DNA of 64,000 bases from CALDTK01 sp963837005 (GCA_963837005.1 CAWIMC010000022.1:62001-126000), one strand, 5' to 3'; positions 22,953 to 31,580 are shown, numbered from the stretch's first letter. Numbers and translations: made by a program. The notes: a model not told the origin generated them from the letters alone.

Positions 22953-24227
22953 TCACTGTCGTATACATCCACTACATCCGACACTAGAGGTGCGTAAAGC
23001 AGCCCCACTTAGCCTGCTCTGCGCACCCCCTGAAGCGCCCGCGCAATGTAACTCGTACTTCCACACCACACAACACCAGGTGCGTATAGCTCTCGATATC
23101 GCGATATATACGCACCTATTCGTCCCCAGGTCGTCCAACGGCGAGGCCGGCTTGCGGTCGATCGCTACGTGCGTGTAGCGCTCTGTGGTCTTGATCGACG
23201 CGTGGCCCAGGACCTCCTGGATGTAGCGTAGGTCCGTGCCCGCCTCCAGGAGGTGCGTCGCGTACGAGTGACGTAGCATGTGCGCCGTGACCGGTCGTGT
23301 GATCTTGGCCCGGACCGCCGCTTGCTTCACGACCTTCTGGATGCTGCGTGCGCTGTAGGGCTCCCCTACCGTCTGGCCTTCGAACAGCCACGTCAGCGGT
23401 CTGTGCGCGCGGTAGTACGCCCGCAGCGGTTCGAGTAGCCGCTGTGGCAAGGGCACCACCCGGTCCTTCTTGCCTTTGCTCCGCCGAACCAAAATGGTCA
23501 TCCGCTCAGAGTCTACATCTACCGGCAGCAAGCTCAATACCTCGCTCAGCCGGAGGCCGCCACCGTACATCAGCATGAGCATACAGCGGTGCTTGAGGTT
23601 CTGGGTACGGTCGATCAGCCGAGCCACCTCGTCCCGCCCCAACACCTTGGCGAGTGGCTCGTACCTGCGCGGCCGTGCGATCTCGTAAACGGTCCGCTCC
23701 CGCCCCAGCACTTTCTCGTAGTAGAACTTGATCGCGTTGATGATGGTGTTCTGGTAGGATTCGGAGATGCCGCTTTCGCGCACGAGATCCAGGAGGTAGG
23801 CCTCGATATCGGCACGCGTCAATGTCTCCGGCGCAGAAACCGCGTGTGCCTCCAAGAACTTCCGAAAGGCGTGTACGTACGCCTTGCGCGTGTTGTAGGC
23901 GTACTGCCGCCGGACCAGCGTCTCGGTCATCGACTGGACCGCCTGCTGCTGCGCATCCGTGAGCGGCTGGCTGATCGCCTCCGCACGGGCTGGCCTGGCG
24001 CGACGCACGACGCTCGTTTTGGCGGAAGCCCCCTCGAGGTGATCCGTTTTGGCGGAAGCCTCCACTACCCTCGACCCCAGCCCTTGCGCCCTGATCGCGT
24101 CCCGGACCTGAGGGCTGTCGGCCACCAGCCATAGCCTGAGGCCCTTGTCCCAGTAGGCGCCGGGAACGAGCCGCACGCGGGACATCAACTCCTCGTCGTA
24201 AGGGATCGCTAGGTGGAGCAGGGGCAT
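22953..24227 (-). CDS. XerC/D-like tyrosine recombinase, proposed cassette integrase
   Basis: The 424-residue protein has an N-terminal domain of about 100 residues (LAIPYDEELMSRVRLVPGAYWDKG), then a SAM-like core-binding domain (NTRKAYVHAFRKFL). The catalytic domain has Arg in GGGLRLSEVLSL, Lys in RSKGKKDRVVPLP, HMLRHSYATHLLEAG, LGHASIKTT and the nucleophile Tyr in ERYTHV. It lacks the extra segment that marks integron integrases of the IntI class. Cassettes follow at once in the same direction. The last 50 or so residues after SPLDDL (TNRCVYIAISRAI...) have no family look and run through an inverted repeat, so the original stop was probably lost by frameshift. Two near-copies of the 15-bp word sit 30 bp apart in the linker between the N-terminal and core-binding domains (ASAKT twice). 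Confidence 0.85.
   Translation of the reverse strand: MPLLHLAIPYDEELMSRVRLVPGAYWDKGLRLWLVADSPQVRDAIRAQGLGSRVVEASAKTDHLEGASAKTSVVRRARPARAEAISQPLTDAQQQAVQSMTETLVRRQYAYNTRKAYVHAFRKFLEAHAVSAPETLTRADIEAYLLDLVRESGISESYQNTIINAIKFYYEKVLGRERTVYEIARPRRYEPLAKVLGRDEVARLIDRTQNLKHRCMLMLMYGGGLRLSEVLSLLPVDVDSERMTILVRRSKGKKDRVVPLPQRLLEPLRAYYRAHRPLTWLFEGQTVGEPYSARSIQKVVKQAAVRAKITRPVTAHMLRHSYATHLLEAGTDLRYIQEVLGHASIKTTERYTHVAIDRKPASPLDDLGTNRCVYIAISRAIRTWCCVVWKYELHCAGASGGAQSRLSGAALRTSSVGCSGCIRQ
23078..23117. repeat. Inverted repeat enclosing a 12-bp palindrome at the integrase 3' end
   Basis: The 11-bp arms AGGTGCGTATA (23078-23088) and TATACGCACCT (23107-23117) are perfect complements. Between them lies the palindrome ATATCGCGATAT (23096-23107), which touches the right arm. 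A further TGCGTAAAG-type copy of the arm lies near 22990. It overlaps the abnormal C-terminal extension of the recombinase, so it is likely a DNA site (attI accessory or regulatory) and not protein-selected. Confidence 0.6.
24016..24030 (+). repeat. 15-bp word, one mismatch, inside the recombinase gene
   Basis: GTTTTGGCGGAAGCC, encoding ASAKT on the gene's strand. Confidence 0.75.
24046..24060 (+). repeat. 15-bp word, same one-mismatch form, 30 bp from the previous copy
   Basis: GTTTTGGCGGAAGCC again, encoding ASAKT; the paired spacing of exactly 30 bp points to a local duplication. Confidence 0.75.
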
Positions 24228-24568
24228 CGCGAGCCAAGCTAAGCCACACCGGGCAAACTCCTTTCAGCCGTCCGCCGGCGAGCGCTCCCGGCAGAGCCTA
24301 TTTCTCACGAAGGCGCTTCGCTCTAACAAAGGCGCTTCGCTGCCACACAAAGAGACACAAAGCCCGGGCACCGGCCGTTCGTGGGGGGGGAGGTTGCGCG
24401 CAGAGCGCGTCGAACCTACCGCCCCCCACGACACTACTGGCAAGCCCGCCAGCCGAGCACGACACTACCAGCCATCGCCAGCCAAGCACCCCAGTAAAGA
24501 ACACCTCCGCGTCTCCGCGTTCAAAAACCCCAGTCCAAAACCTCCCAGCGCGCAGCGCCCTCCCCACC
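24228..24568. other. Intergenic region upstream of the recombinase, gene-free
   Basis: There is no supported gene in 341 bp. It contains a short direct repeat, aaggcgcttcgct, at about 24309-24332. A low-complexity C/A-rich stretch fills about 24430-24560. The first part resembles the inside of the 196-bp element described elsewhere (GCGCTTCGC, CAAAG words) but lacks its ends. Confidence 0.5.
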
Positions 24569-26617
24569 CTACTTAACCTGCTTCTTCAACGCAAACAACT
24601 CATCCCTAAACTGCGCCGCCGTAATAAAGTCCAACTCCTTCGCCGCCTGCTTCATCTTGCCTTCGGTCACCTTGATCAACTTCTCCAAATCATCGCGACT
24701 CATGTACTTCACCACCGGATCGGCGGCCATGCTCGGGGTTTCGTTCTCGACGTAAGCATTCGCCTGCTTGCCGCGGATATCCAGGATCGAGCGCTTGTTC
24801 ATGATCTCCTCCTTCGACTTGCGGTTCATCGTCGGGACGATCCCGTGTTCGTCGTTGTACGCCTGCTGGATCGTGCGGCGGCGGTTGGTCTCGTCGATCG
24901 TGAGCTGCATCGCCTCGGTGACCTTGTCGGCGTAGAAGAGGACCTTGCCGTTGACGTTGCGCGCCGCGCGACCGGCCGTTTGCGTGAGACTGCGATCGTT
25001 GCGCAAGAAGCCTTCCTTATCGGCGTCGAGGATGGCGACCAGCGAGACTTCCGGCAGGTCCAAACCTTCACGCAGTAGGTTGACGCCGACCAGGACGTCG
25101 AAGTGGCCCATCCTTAGATCCCTTAATATCTCGACGCGCTCCATCGTCTCTACTTCCGAGTGGATGTAGCGCACTTTATGATTGAGCTTCGTGAGGTACT
25201 TGGTGAGTTCCTCTGACATACGCTTGGTTAGGGTTGTCACCAAAACACGTTCGTCGCGCTCTACCCTGTCGTTTATTTCGTCCAAGAGATCGTCGATCTG
25301 GTTGATGCTCGGCCGCACTTCGATCGGTGGATCGAGCAGGCCCGTCGGACGGATGATCTGCTCGACGAACTCCCCGCCGGTCTGCTCCAATTCGTACTCC
25401 CCGGGCGTCGCCGAGACGTAGATGACCTGGTTGATGAGTCCCTCGAACTCGTCGAAGTTGAGCGGCCGGTTGTCCATCGCACTCGGCAAGCGGAACCCGT
25501 AGTTGACCAGCGACAACTTGCGCGCGCGGTCGCCGCCCCACATCCCGCGCACCTGCGGCACCGTCTGGTGCGACTCGTCGATGATGAGCAGGTAGTCGTC
25601 CGGGAAGTAGTCCAACAAACAGAAGCCGCGCGTCCCCGGCGCCCGCCCGTCGAAGTAGCGCGAGTAGTTCTCGACGCCGTTGCAGTAGCCTAGCTCGCGG
25701 ATCATCTCGAGGTCGAAGTTGGTCCGCTCGCCGATGCGTTGCGCCTCGATCAAACGCCCTTCCCGCTCGAAGTAGGTCTTCTGATGGTGCAGCTCGTCCT
25801 GGATCTGGTTGATGATCTGCGGCATCCGATCCTTGGGCGCCATGTAGAGCGCCGCCGGAAAAATAGCGGCGTCATTCACCGCCGCGATGCGCTTACCGCT
25901 CTCGATCTCGATACGCTCCAGAGCCTCGATCTCGTCGCCGAAAAAGACGATCCGCAGGCCCTCCTCATTGTAGGGCAGGTTGATGTCGACGGTGTCGCCG
26001 CGCACGCGGAAGGTCGCTCGCCGGAAGTCCGTCTCGGTCCGGGAGTAGAGCGCATCGACGAGTTTGTAGAGCAGCCCGTTGCGCGAGATCCGCTGCCCCG
26101 TGTGGAGCCTCACCACGCCTGCTTTAAAATCATCCGGGTTGCCGATACCGTAGATGCAGCTCACCGAGGCCACGATAATCACGTCGCGCCGCCCGCTCAG
26201 CAGCGCCGAGCTCGCCCGTAACCGGAGCTTGTCCACCTCCTCATTGATCGACAGGTCCTTCTCGATGTAGGTATCCGAGGTCGAGATGTAGGCCTCCGGC
26301 TGGTAGTAATCGTAGTAGCTCACGAAGTACTCCACGGCCGCATCCGGGAAGAAATCCTGGAACTCGCCGTAGAGCTGCGCGGTGAGGGTCTTGTTGTGCG
26401 TCAGCACGATGGTAGGCTTGCCCAACTCCGCGATGAGATTGGCCATCGTGAAGGTCTTGCCCGAGCCGGTCACCCCGAGCAGGACCTGCGCCGGTTCGCC
26501 CGCGCGGACGCCGTCGGCCAGGCGCTTTATGGCCTGCGGCTGGTCGCCGGTCGGCTTGAAGGGCGAGTCGAGGCGGAACTTGTTGGTCGACTTTTTGGCG
26601 GTTTTGGTGTCTGGCAT
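24569..26617 (-). CDS. uvrB: Excinuclease ABC subunit B
   Basis: UvrB is the damage-verifying helicase-like subunit of nucleotide excision repair, loaded by UvrA and bound by UvrC. The 682-residue protein has Walker A GVTGSGKTFTMANL near residue 45. The beta-hairpin region FVSYYDYYQPEAYISTSDTYIEKD inserts between strands. It also has DESH (motif II), helicase motifs AGRAARN and VGVNLLREGLDLPEV, and a C-terminal UVR motif (LDFITAAQFRDELFALKKQ). The start at 26617 gives the usual short lead before DSPFKPTGDQPQAI; an upstream open frame to 26830 is noncoding in character. Two overlapping copies of the 15-bp word lie 106-132 bp upstream of this start. Confidence 0.96.
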   Translation of the reverse strand: MPDTKTAKKSTNKFRLDSPFKPTGDQPQAIKRLADGVRAGEPAQVLLGVTGSGKTFTMANLIAELGKPTIVLTHNKTLTAQLYGEFQDFFPDAAVEYFVSYYDYYQPEAYISTSDTYIEKDLSINEEVDKLRLRASSALLSGRRDVIIVASVSCIYGIGNPDDFKAGVVRLHTGQRISRNGLLYKLVDALYSRTETDFRRATFRVRGDTVDINLPYNEEGLRIVFFGDEIEALERIEIESGKRIAAVNDAAIFPAALYMAPKDRMPQIINQIQDELHHQKTYFEREGRLIEAQRIGERTNFDLEMIRELGYCNGVENYSRYFDGRAPGTRGFCLLDYFPDDYLLIIDESHQTVPQVRGMWGGDRARKLSLVNYGFRLPSAMDNRPLNFDEFEGLINQVIYVSATPGEYELEQTGGEFVEQIIRPTGLLDPPIEVRPSINQIDDLLDEINDRVERDERVLVTTLTKRMSEELTKYLTKLNHKVRYIHSEVETMERVEILRDLRMGHFDVLVGVNLLREGLDLPEVSLVAILDADKEGFLRNDRSLTQTAGRAARNVNGKVLFYADKVTEAMQLTIDETNRRRTIQQAYNDEHGIVPTMNRKSKEEIMNKRSILDIRGKQANAYVENETPSMAADPVVKYMSRDDLEKLIKVTEGKMKQAAKELDFITAAQFRDELFALKKQVK

Positions 26618-26734
26618 GGCGCGGGAGGCTAGTCGTGGGGCGGCAACTCGTAAAGGTAACGAACGGGTGATTGAGCGACGACGCGTAGAGTGCTGTCTCG
26701 GCAATCTATTTTCGCCTGAGGTGTTTTGCCGGAA

Positions 26735-26749
26735 GGCTTTCGCCAAAAC
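26735..26749 (-). repeat. 15-bp word, exact copy, overlapping an inverted near-copy
   Basis: The plus strand reads GGCTTTCGCCAAAAC. An opposing variant, GTTTTGCCGGAAGGC, occupies 26723-26737, so the two make a 27-bp inverted structure between uvrB and the next gene. Confidence 0.85.
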
Positions 26750-26905
26750 GCGACCCCGACGGGTTCGAAACGCACGCGTACGTCGAAGGTCCAGGTATTT
26801 TGGTCGAGCGCCGACGATCTGAGCCGTCACCTGTGGCCAGGGGTCACTACTTTCAGGCTTTGCTCACGCGAATCCTCGATCTCGCCAAAACCCGCCCCGC
26901 CCGCT

Positions 26906-27421
26906 ATGCCGCGCTCCCGTTACTCCTATCACCAAGCGCCCAATTACACGATGACGTGGTGGTACAAGATTCTCTTGGGCCTCATTGCCGCCGGCTATTT
27001 GTACGTAAACTACCTACAATGGACAAAGGTCTCGGCGGATCCGTCGGTCGGGAAGCTCGAACTCGTCCTTACCATTGTCGCCCCTCTGCTGTTCGTCGCC
27101 GTGATGGCCTTCGGGGTTTTCACCAACCGCCTCGGCACCTACGTCGAGATCACCCTGGGGCACGTGCGGTGGCGGATCTCCGGTGAGCAGGGTTACCTTT
27201 TCCGCGGCAAGAAAGTGGCTATGTCGCGCGTCGAGCGGATCGAGGTGAAGTTGCTGGAAATCGTGTTCTACATCCGGGACGGGACGACGGTCGTGATGCC
27301 GCTCGGGTGGTTCCCCTACGAGGTGGTGCAGGAGGTGAAGTTACGGTTTGCCGGCGTGGGGTCACTGCGGCAAGTGACGGGTGGCGAACTTGCCAAGCGG
27401 GCGCTTCAACACCAGAATTAA
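26906..27421 (+). CDS. Small membrane protein with two TM helices and a PH-like domain
   Basis: The 171-residue product has two hydrophobic segments (WWYKILLGLIAAGYLYVNYL, ELVLTIVAPLLFVAVMAFGVF) followed by about 90 residues of beta-rich sequence. This includes YVEITLGHVRWRISGEQG and RIEVKLLEIVFYIRDGTTVVMPL, typical of bacterial PH-like membrane proteins. No function is known. I prefer the ATG at 26906; a second in-frame ATG at 26951 would start just before the first helix. It is divergent from uvrB and upstream of the transferase gene on the same strand, with 114 bp between. Confidence 0.6.
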   Translation: MPRSRYSYHQAPNYTMTWWYKILLGLIAAGYLYVNYLQWTKVSADPSVGKLELVLTIVAPLLFVAVMAFGVFTNRLGTYVEITLGHVRWRISGEQGYLFRGKKVAMSRVERIEVKLLEIVFYIRDGTTVVMPLGWFPYEVVQEVKLRFAGVGSLRQVTGGELAKRALQHQN

Positions 27422-27535
27422 GACCTGCTTACGCTCGCTCTCGGTGAGCAGCTCGTCCTTGTGCAGCCAGGTCATGCGCCTTTCGGCAAAACCCCCACGC
27501 CCGCCCCAGCGCTTGGCCTACCTTGCCGCTGGCCG

Positions 27536-28588
27536 ATGATCATTCCCAAACAACAGGACGACTACCTCGCCGAGGGCTATTTCCGCGCCGGGCACACCCT
27601 GCGCCAAACGCGCTACATCTTCATCGAGGGCGAGGTCTTCACGACGATCTGGTCGCGCGTCCCCTTGCACACCGCGCGACTGTCCAAGACCCAGCGCAAA
27701 CTCCAGCGCCGCATCGAGCGCAGCTCCACGATTACCGTGGGACCCTACCGCCCGAGCGCCGACCAGGACGAACTTTACGAGCGCTACGTGGCCCACCATC
27801 CGCTCGATGTCCCCGAAACGATTGCGGAAGTGCTCGGCGAAGACCTCCCCGCCATCCCCTTCCAAACCTTTTGCCTCCGCATCGAGCGCGACGGCGTCCT
27901 CGTGGGGATGTCGTGTTTCGACATCGGCGACCGGACCGCCGCCTCCCTGTTCGGGTGCTACGATCCGGCCTACGCGGCTGAAAGTCTCGGGTTTGCGACG
28001 CTCTTGCTCGAGATGGACTACTGCCGCCACCTCGGAGAGATCGACTACTACTATCCGGGGTACTGCGTGGTGGGGCTGGGACCTTTCGCCTACAAAATGC
28101 GCCTCCCCGACCTGGAGGGGCGGACCTTCCTCGACGAGACCTGGGGCGACATGCAGGACGTCCTCGCCCGCCCGCTCCCCCACCAACTCATCGAGCGCCG
28201 CCTCGTCGAGCTGCAACTCTCCCTCGAGCAAAGCAACATCGACAGCCATCTCGTCGTGATGCCGCTCGCCGAACACTACTACACGAGCTTCTCCAGCACC
28301 GGACCGCTGCCGCACGTCCAGATGCTCGCCCTCGCCACGGCCGTACCGCTCGGCGAACTCTTCGTTGGCTACGATGCCCTCGCTGAGACCTACGAAATGT
28401 GGCTCGCCGCCCCCGAGACGGATCTCCGCTACGAGCCCGTCGCCCAGCGTTTCCTAGGAGACTTCCCCCCCGACGCCGACCTCCGCCTCTTCAGCTGGCG
28501 CATCCCTGTACTCGCCGCCCGCGACCCGAGCGCGATGCTAAGGTACCTGCAGCCCGGCAAGGTGCTTGCGCGGATGGTGAACCTCTAA
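27536..28588 (+). CDS. Arginyltransferase-like (Ate/Bpt C-terminal domain) protein
   Basis: The 350-residue protein has the aminoacyl-tRNA-protein transferase C-terminal fold. It shows the block SCFDIGDRTAASLFGCYDPAYAAESLGFATLLLEMDYCRHLGEIDYYYPGY, in which YYPGY and the preceding EM-Y are conserved. Enzymes of this group add Arg, Leu or a related residue to protein N-termini as a degradation signal for ClpAP via ClpS. The N-terminal zinc-type Cys motif of eukaryotic Ate1 is absent and the lead is short, as in Bacteroidota homologues. The start is the ATG at 27536. Which amino acid is transferred cannot be told from the sequence. Confidence 0.75.
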   Translation: MIIPKQQDDYLAEGYFRAGHTLRQTRYIFIEGEVFTTIWSRVPLHTARLSKTQRKLQRRIERSSTITVGPYRPSADQDELYERYVAHHPLDVPETIAEVLGEDLPAIPFQTFCLRIERDGVLVGMSCFDIGDRTAASLFGCYDPAYAAESLGFATLLLEMDYCRHLGEIDYYYPGYCVVGLGPFAYKMRLPDLEGRTFLDETWGDMQDVLARPLPHQLIERRLVELQLSLEQSNIDSHLVVMPLAEHYYTSFSSTGPLPHVQMLALATAVPLGELFVGYDALAETYEMWLAAPETDLRYEPVAQRFLGDFPPDADLRLFSWRIPVLAARDPSAMLRYLQPGKVLARMVNL

Positions 28589-28594
28589 GGGGAG

Positions 28595-28725
28595 GCAGTG
28601 ACCAACATTCAGTACCCCTCACGTTCGTACCTGAGAACTGAAAACTGACGAGAACTCGAACTGAGAACTGAGAACTGAGAACTGAAGAAGCAGTGACCAG
28701 GCTTCAGTACCCCTCACGTTTGTAC
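28595..28725. repeat. 36-bp direct repeats flanking a degenerate heptamer tandem repeat
   Basis: The repeat at 28595-28630 and the one at 28690-28725 share 32 of 36 bases. The 59 bp between them consists mostly of GAGAACT/GAACTGA units. The array fills the gap between the convergent transferase and ftsK genes. Confidence 0.8.
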
Positions 28726-28759
28726 ACGACAGCACAGCCCCATCAGGCCAAAGGCCTGT

Positions 28760-31378
28760 CTACCCCTGGTAGAAGAGATCCAGCATATGCTCCAGCTCCA
28801 CGATGTCCCGGACGTGCACCTCGCGCGGCTTCGACCCGCGGGCCTCGCCGACGATGCCGAGCATGCACAACTGGTCCATGATGCGACCGGCGCGGTTGAA
28901 GCCGACCTCCATGCGGCGCTGTAGTAAGGATGTCGAGCCTACCAGGTTGTCGACCACCACGTGGGCGGCCTCGCGCAACTTCTCGTCTGCCGAGTCGGGC
29001 GTGAGGCGCTCCGCCGGGGCAGCGGTGTCCTCTTCGCCGACGAACTCCGGCAGCATGTACGGATCGTAGAAGCCCTGCTGCTCGCCGATGAAATCGAGCA
29101 CGCGGTCTACCTCTGGCGTGTCCACGAAGGCACACTGGATGCGGACGTTATCGGTGCCCTGCGACAGCAACATATCGCCCTGGCCGACGAGCTGCTCCGC
29201 TCCCCCACTGTCCAAGATCGTGCGGCTGTCGATGAGGCTCGTGACCCGGAAGGCGAGACGCGCCGGGAAGTTGGCCTTGATCGCCCCCGTAATGATCTTG
29301 ACGCTCGGGCGCTGCGTAGCGATGATGAGGTGCATCCCGACGGCACGCGCGAGCTGGGCGATCCGCGCGATCGGGGCCTCGATCTCCTTGCCGGCCGTCA
29401 TGATGAGGTCCGCGAACTCGTCGATGATCATCACGATGTACGGCAGGAACTTGTGTCCGTCGTTCGGATTGAGGCGCCGCTCGGTAAACTTGACGTTGTA
29501 CTCCGTGATGTGGCGCACGCCAGCCAACTTGAGCAGCTTGTAGCGCTCGTCCATCTCGATGACCAGCGAGTTGAGCGTGTTGATGACCTTCTTGTTCTCC
29601 GTGATGATCGACTCCTCCTGGCCGGGCATCAGCGTGAGGAAGTGGTTCTCGAGGCGGGAGTACAGCGACAGCTCCACCTTCTTCGGGTCGACGAGCACGA
29701 GCTTCACCTCGGCGGGGTGCTGCTTGTAGAGCAGGCTCATGATGATGGTGTTGATGCCGACCGACTTGCCCTGCCCCGTCGCACCGGCGATGAGGAGGTG
29801 GGGCATCTTGGCGAGGTCCACGACGAGGGTTTCGTTCTGGATGGTCTTGCCGAGCGCGATCGGGAGCGCCATCTTGGCCTTGCGAAACTTGTCCGCCATC
29901 AGCACATCGCGTAGGGCTACCATCTGGCGGTTCTTGTTCGGCACCTCGATACCGATGGACCCGCGCCCAGGAATCGGAGCGATGATCCGAATGCCGAGGG
30001 CGCTGAGGCTCAGGGCGATGTCGTCGGAGATGTTGCGGAACTTCGAGATGCGCACGCCGGGCGCCGGCACGATTTCGTAGAGCGTGATCGTCGGTCCGAC
30101 CGTGGCCGAGATGCTGATGATCTCCAGGCCGAAACTGCGGAGACTCTCGACGATCTGGCCCTTGTTCTCGATGAGCTCCTCACGCGTGACGGGTTCGCCG
30201 ACGTCCTCGTACTTGACGAGCAGGGAGATCTCCGGGTAGCGGTAGTCGCTGAGGTCGAGTTTCGGATCGTAGGGGCCTTGTTCCTCGGCTTCGGTCTCGC
30301 CTTCGGCAGCGAGGATGTCACGGACGTTATCTTGGGGCTTAGCGCCAAAACTGCCCGGCAGGGTTCCGTTGGCACCCGCTTCTGCACTCGTGCCTGCGTC
30401 TTCTTCGGCAGCGTCGCCCTCTTCGTCGCCCTTCGCGTAGGTGACCTCGAGTTCGAGGTCTTCCATGGAGGCCTGCACGGTGGCGGGAGGCGTGGCGACG
30501 TTGTCGTCGCCGGTTTCGGTGAGGTCGATCGCAGAACCGTCGAGGGTCAGGGGCGCAGCCTTAGCAGACGGCTTTGCGACAGGAGTCTCGGGTTTTAGCG
30601 AAAGCTGAACGCCCTCCTCTGAAGCATCGGCCCCCTGCTCGTCGTCCTCGTCCTCGTAGCTGATGATCTTGCTGTTGCCGCTTTTCTTGGACGTTTTGGT
30701 GCCGCCTTTCGTGCTGTCGGTATCGCTGGCGGACGATCGCCGCTGGAAGCGCCCGACCAGGTCGGTGATCCCAACGGGAATAGCCGCTTTGAACTCGACG
30801 CGATCGAGCAGTTGCCCACTCCTGATTTCCTCTAGCGATGGGTCGAAAATCCACACGACCAGCACGACGATCACCAGCGCGATGAGCAGCAGCATGCCTG
30901 GCACGCCGATTAGGTTTTCGAGGAAACTCGCCACTAAATACCCGTACGCGCCACCCACTGGGAAATCGACCACCTGGAACAGAAACGCCAGCATGATGGA
31001 CAGGCCCATGAGCCCTGCCAGCCCCCAGCGCAGTTGACGTTGCAGCTTGACGAGCGGTCGGCGCTGTAGAATGGCGAGGCCCGTGATGCCCAGCAGGTAC
31101 ACGAACAGGAAGCTCGTCGCCCCGAAGCCATTGAAGAAGGCAGTGTGCGAGGTGATGGCTCCGAGGGGTCCGAGCCAGTTGGCGACCTCGACCTCCGTGA
31201 AAAGGATGCCCCAGCCGTAGGTCAGGACGCCGTCCGCGTCGTCCTTCCAAGTGAAGAGGTAGGAGATGAACGCGAGGCAGAGGTAGAGCGAGAGCGTGAG
31301 GGCGGTGACGCCGGCGATCTTGCGGTAACGGTCGTCGCGGCTGGTCTCCTCGGCGGTTTTGGTGCGGCGGCTCGCCAT
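28760..31378 (-). CDS. ftsK: DNA translocase FtsK/SpoIIIE
   Basis: FtsK pumps DNA at the closing septum and activates XerCD at dif. The 872-residue protein has four N-terminal membrane helices (for example SFLFVYLLGITGLAI and SIMLAFLFQVVDFPV). An acidic linker of about 180 residues follows. The motor domain has Walker A AGATGQGKSVGIN, Walker B VMIIDEFADLIM, and IATQRPSVKIITGAIKANFPARLAF. The C-terminal gamma winged helix (STSLLQRRMEVGFNRAGRIMDQLCMLGIVG) recognises oriented DNA words. The linker is shorter than in E. coli, as is normal for Bacteroidota. The start at 31378 (MASRRTK) precedes the first helix; an upstream extension is not protein-like. Whether the 15-bp word guides this gamma domain is considered in the findings and is unlikely. 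Confidence 0.95.
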   Translation of the reverse strand: MASRRTKTAEETSRDDRYRKIAGVTALTLSLYLCLAFISYLFTWKDDADGVLTYGWGILFTEVEVANWLGPLGAITSHTAFFNGFGATSFLFVYLLGITGLAILQRRPLVKLQRQLRWGLAGLMGLSIMLAFLFQVVDFPVGGAYGYLVASFLENLIGVPGMLLLIALVIVVLVVWIFDPSLEEIRSGQLLDRVEFKAAIPVGITDLVGRFQRRSSASDTDSTKGGTKTSKKSGNSKIISYEDEDDEQGADASEEGVQLSLKPETPVAKPSAKAAPLTLDGSAIDLTETGDDNVATPPATVQASMEDLELEVTYAKGDEEGDAAEEDAGTSAEAGANGTLPGSFGAKPQDNVRDILAAEGETEAEEQGPYDPKLDLSDYRYPEISLLVKYEDVGEPVTREELIENKGQIVESLRSFGLEIISISATVGPTITLYEIVPAPGVRISKFRNISDDIALSLSALGIRIIAPIPGRGSIGIEVPNKNRQMVALRDVLMADKFRKAKMALPIALGKTIQNETLVVDLAKMPHLLIAGATGQGKSVGINTIIMSLLYKQHPAEVKLVLVDPKKVELSLYSRLENHFLTLMPGQEESIITENKKVINTLNSLVIEMDERYKLLKLAGVRHITEYNVKFTERRLNPNDGHKFLPYIVMIIDEFADLIMTAGKEIEAPIARIAQLARAVGMHLIIATQRPSVKIITGAIKANFPARLAFRVTSLIDSRTILDSGGAEQLVGQGDMLLSQGTDNVRIQCAFVDTPEVDRVLDFIGEQQGFYDPYMLPEFVGEEDTAAPAERLTPDSADEKLREAAHVVVDNLVGSTSLLQRRMEVGFNRAGRIMDQLCMLGIVGEARGSKPREVHVRDIVELEHMLDLFYQG

Positions 31379-31580
31379 AGGTTTAGTGTTTCTCGTTAGC
31401 CCTCGCCGAGGCCGGCGTGTGACTTTCGACAAACATAAGTACCGCCCCACGCCCGACGGCCCCACGACATATGAAAGCTTTCGCTAACGGGTAGATTCAC
31501 CGTATCTCGGTACGAACAATGCCGTACGCCCGGCGTCCCCTTTGCACTCCCTTACGGCCTCCAAACAAGTCCTTCATTCC

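Noticed and set aside
22953..24227. Classical IntI integron integrase
   Set aside because: The segment between the catalytic Lys and the HxxR motif goes straight from PLP through LTWLFEGQ to the RSIQK helix; the extra IntI-specific stretch is absent.
31400..31580. TPP riboswitch before the thiamine-binding-like gene
   Set aside because: I found neither the CTGAGA box nor the ACCTGA core in the leader.
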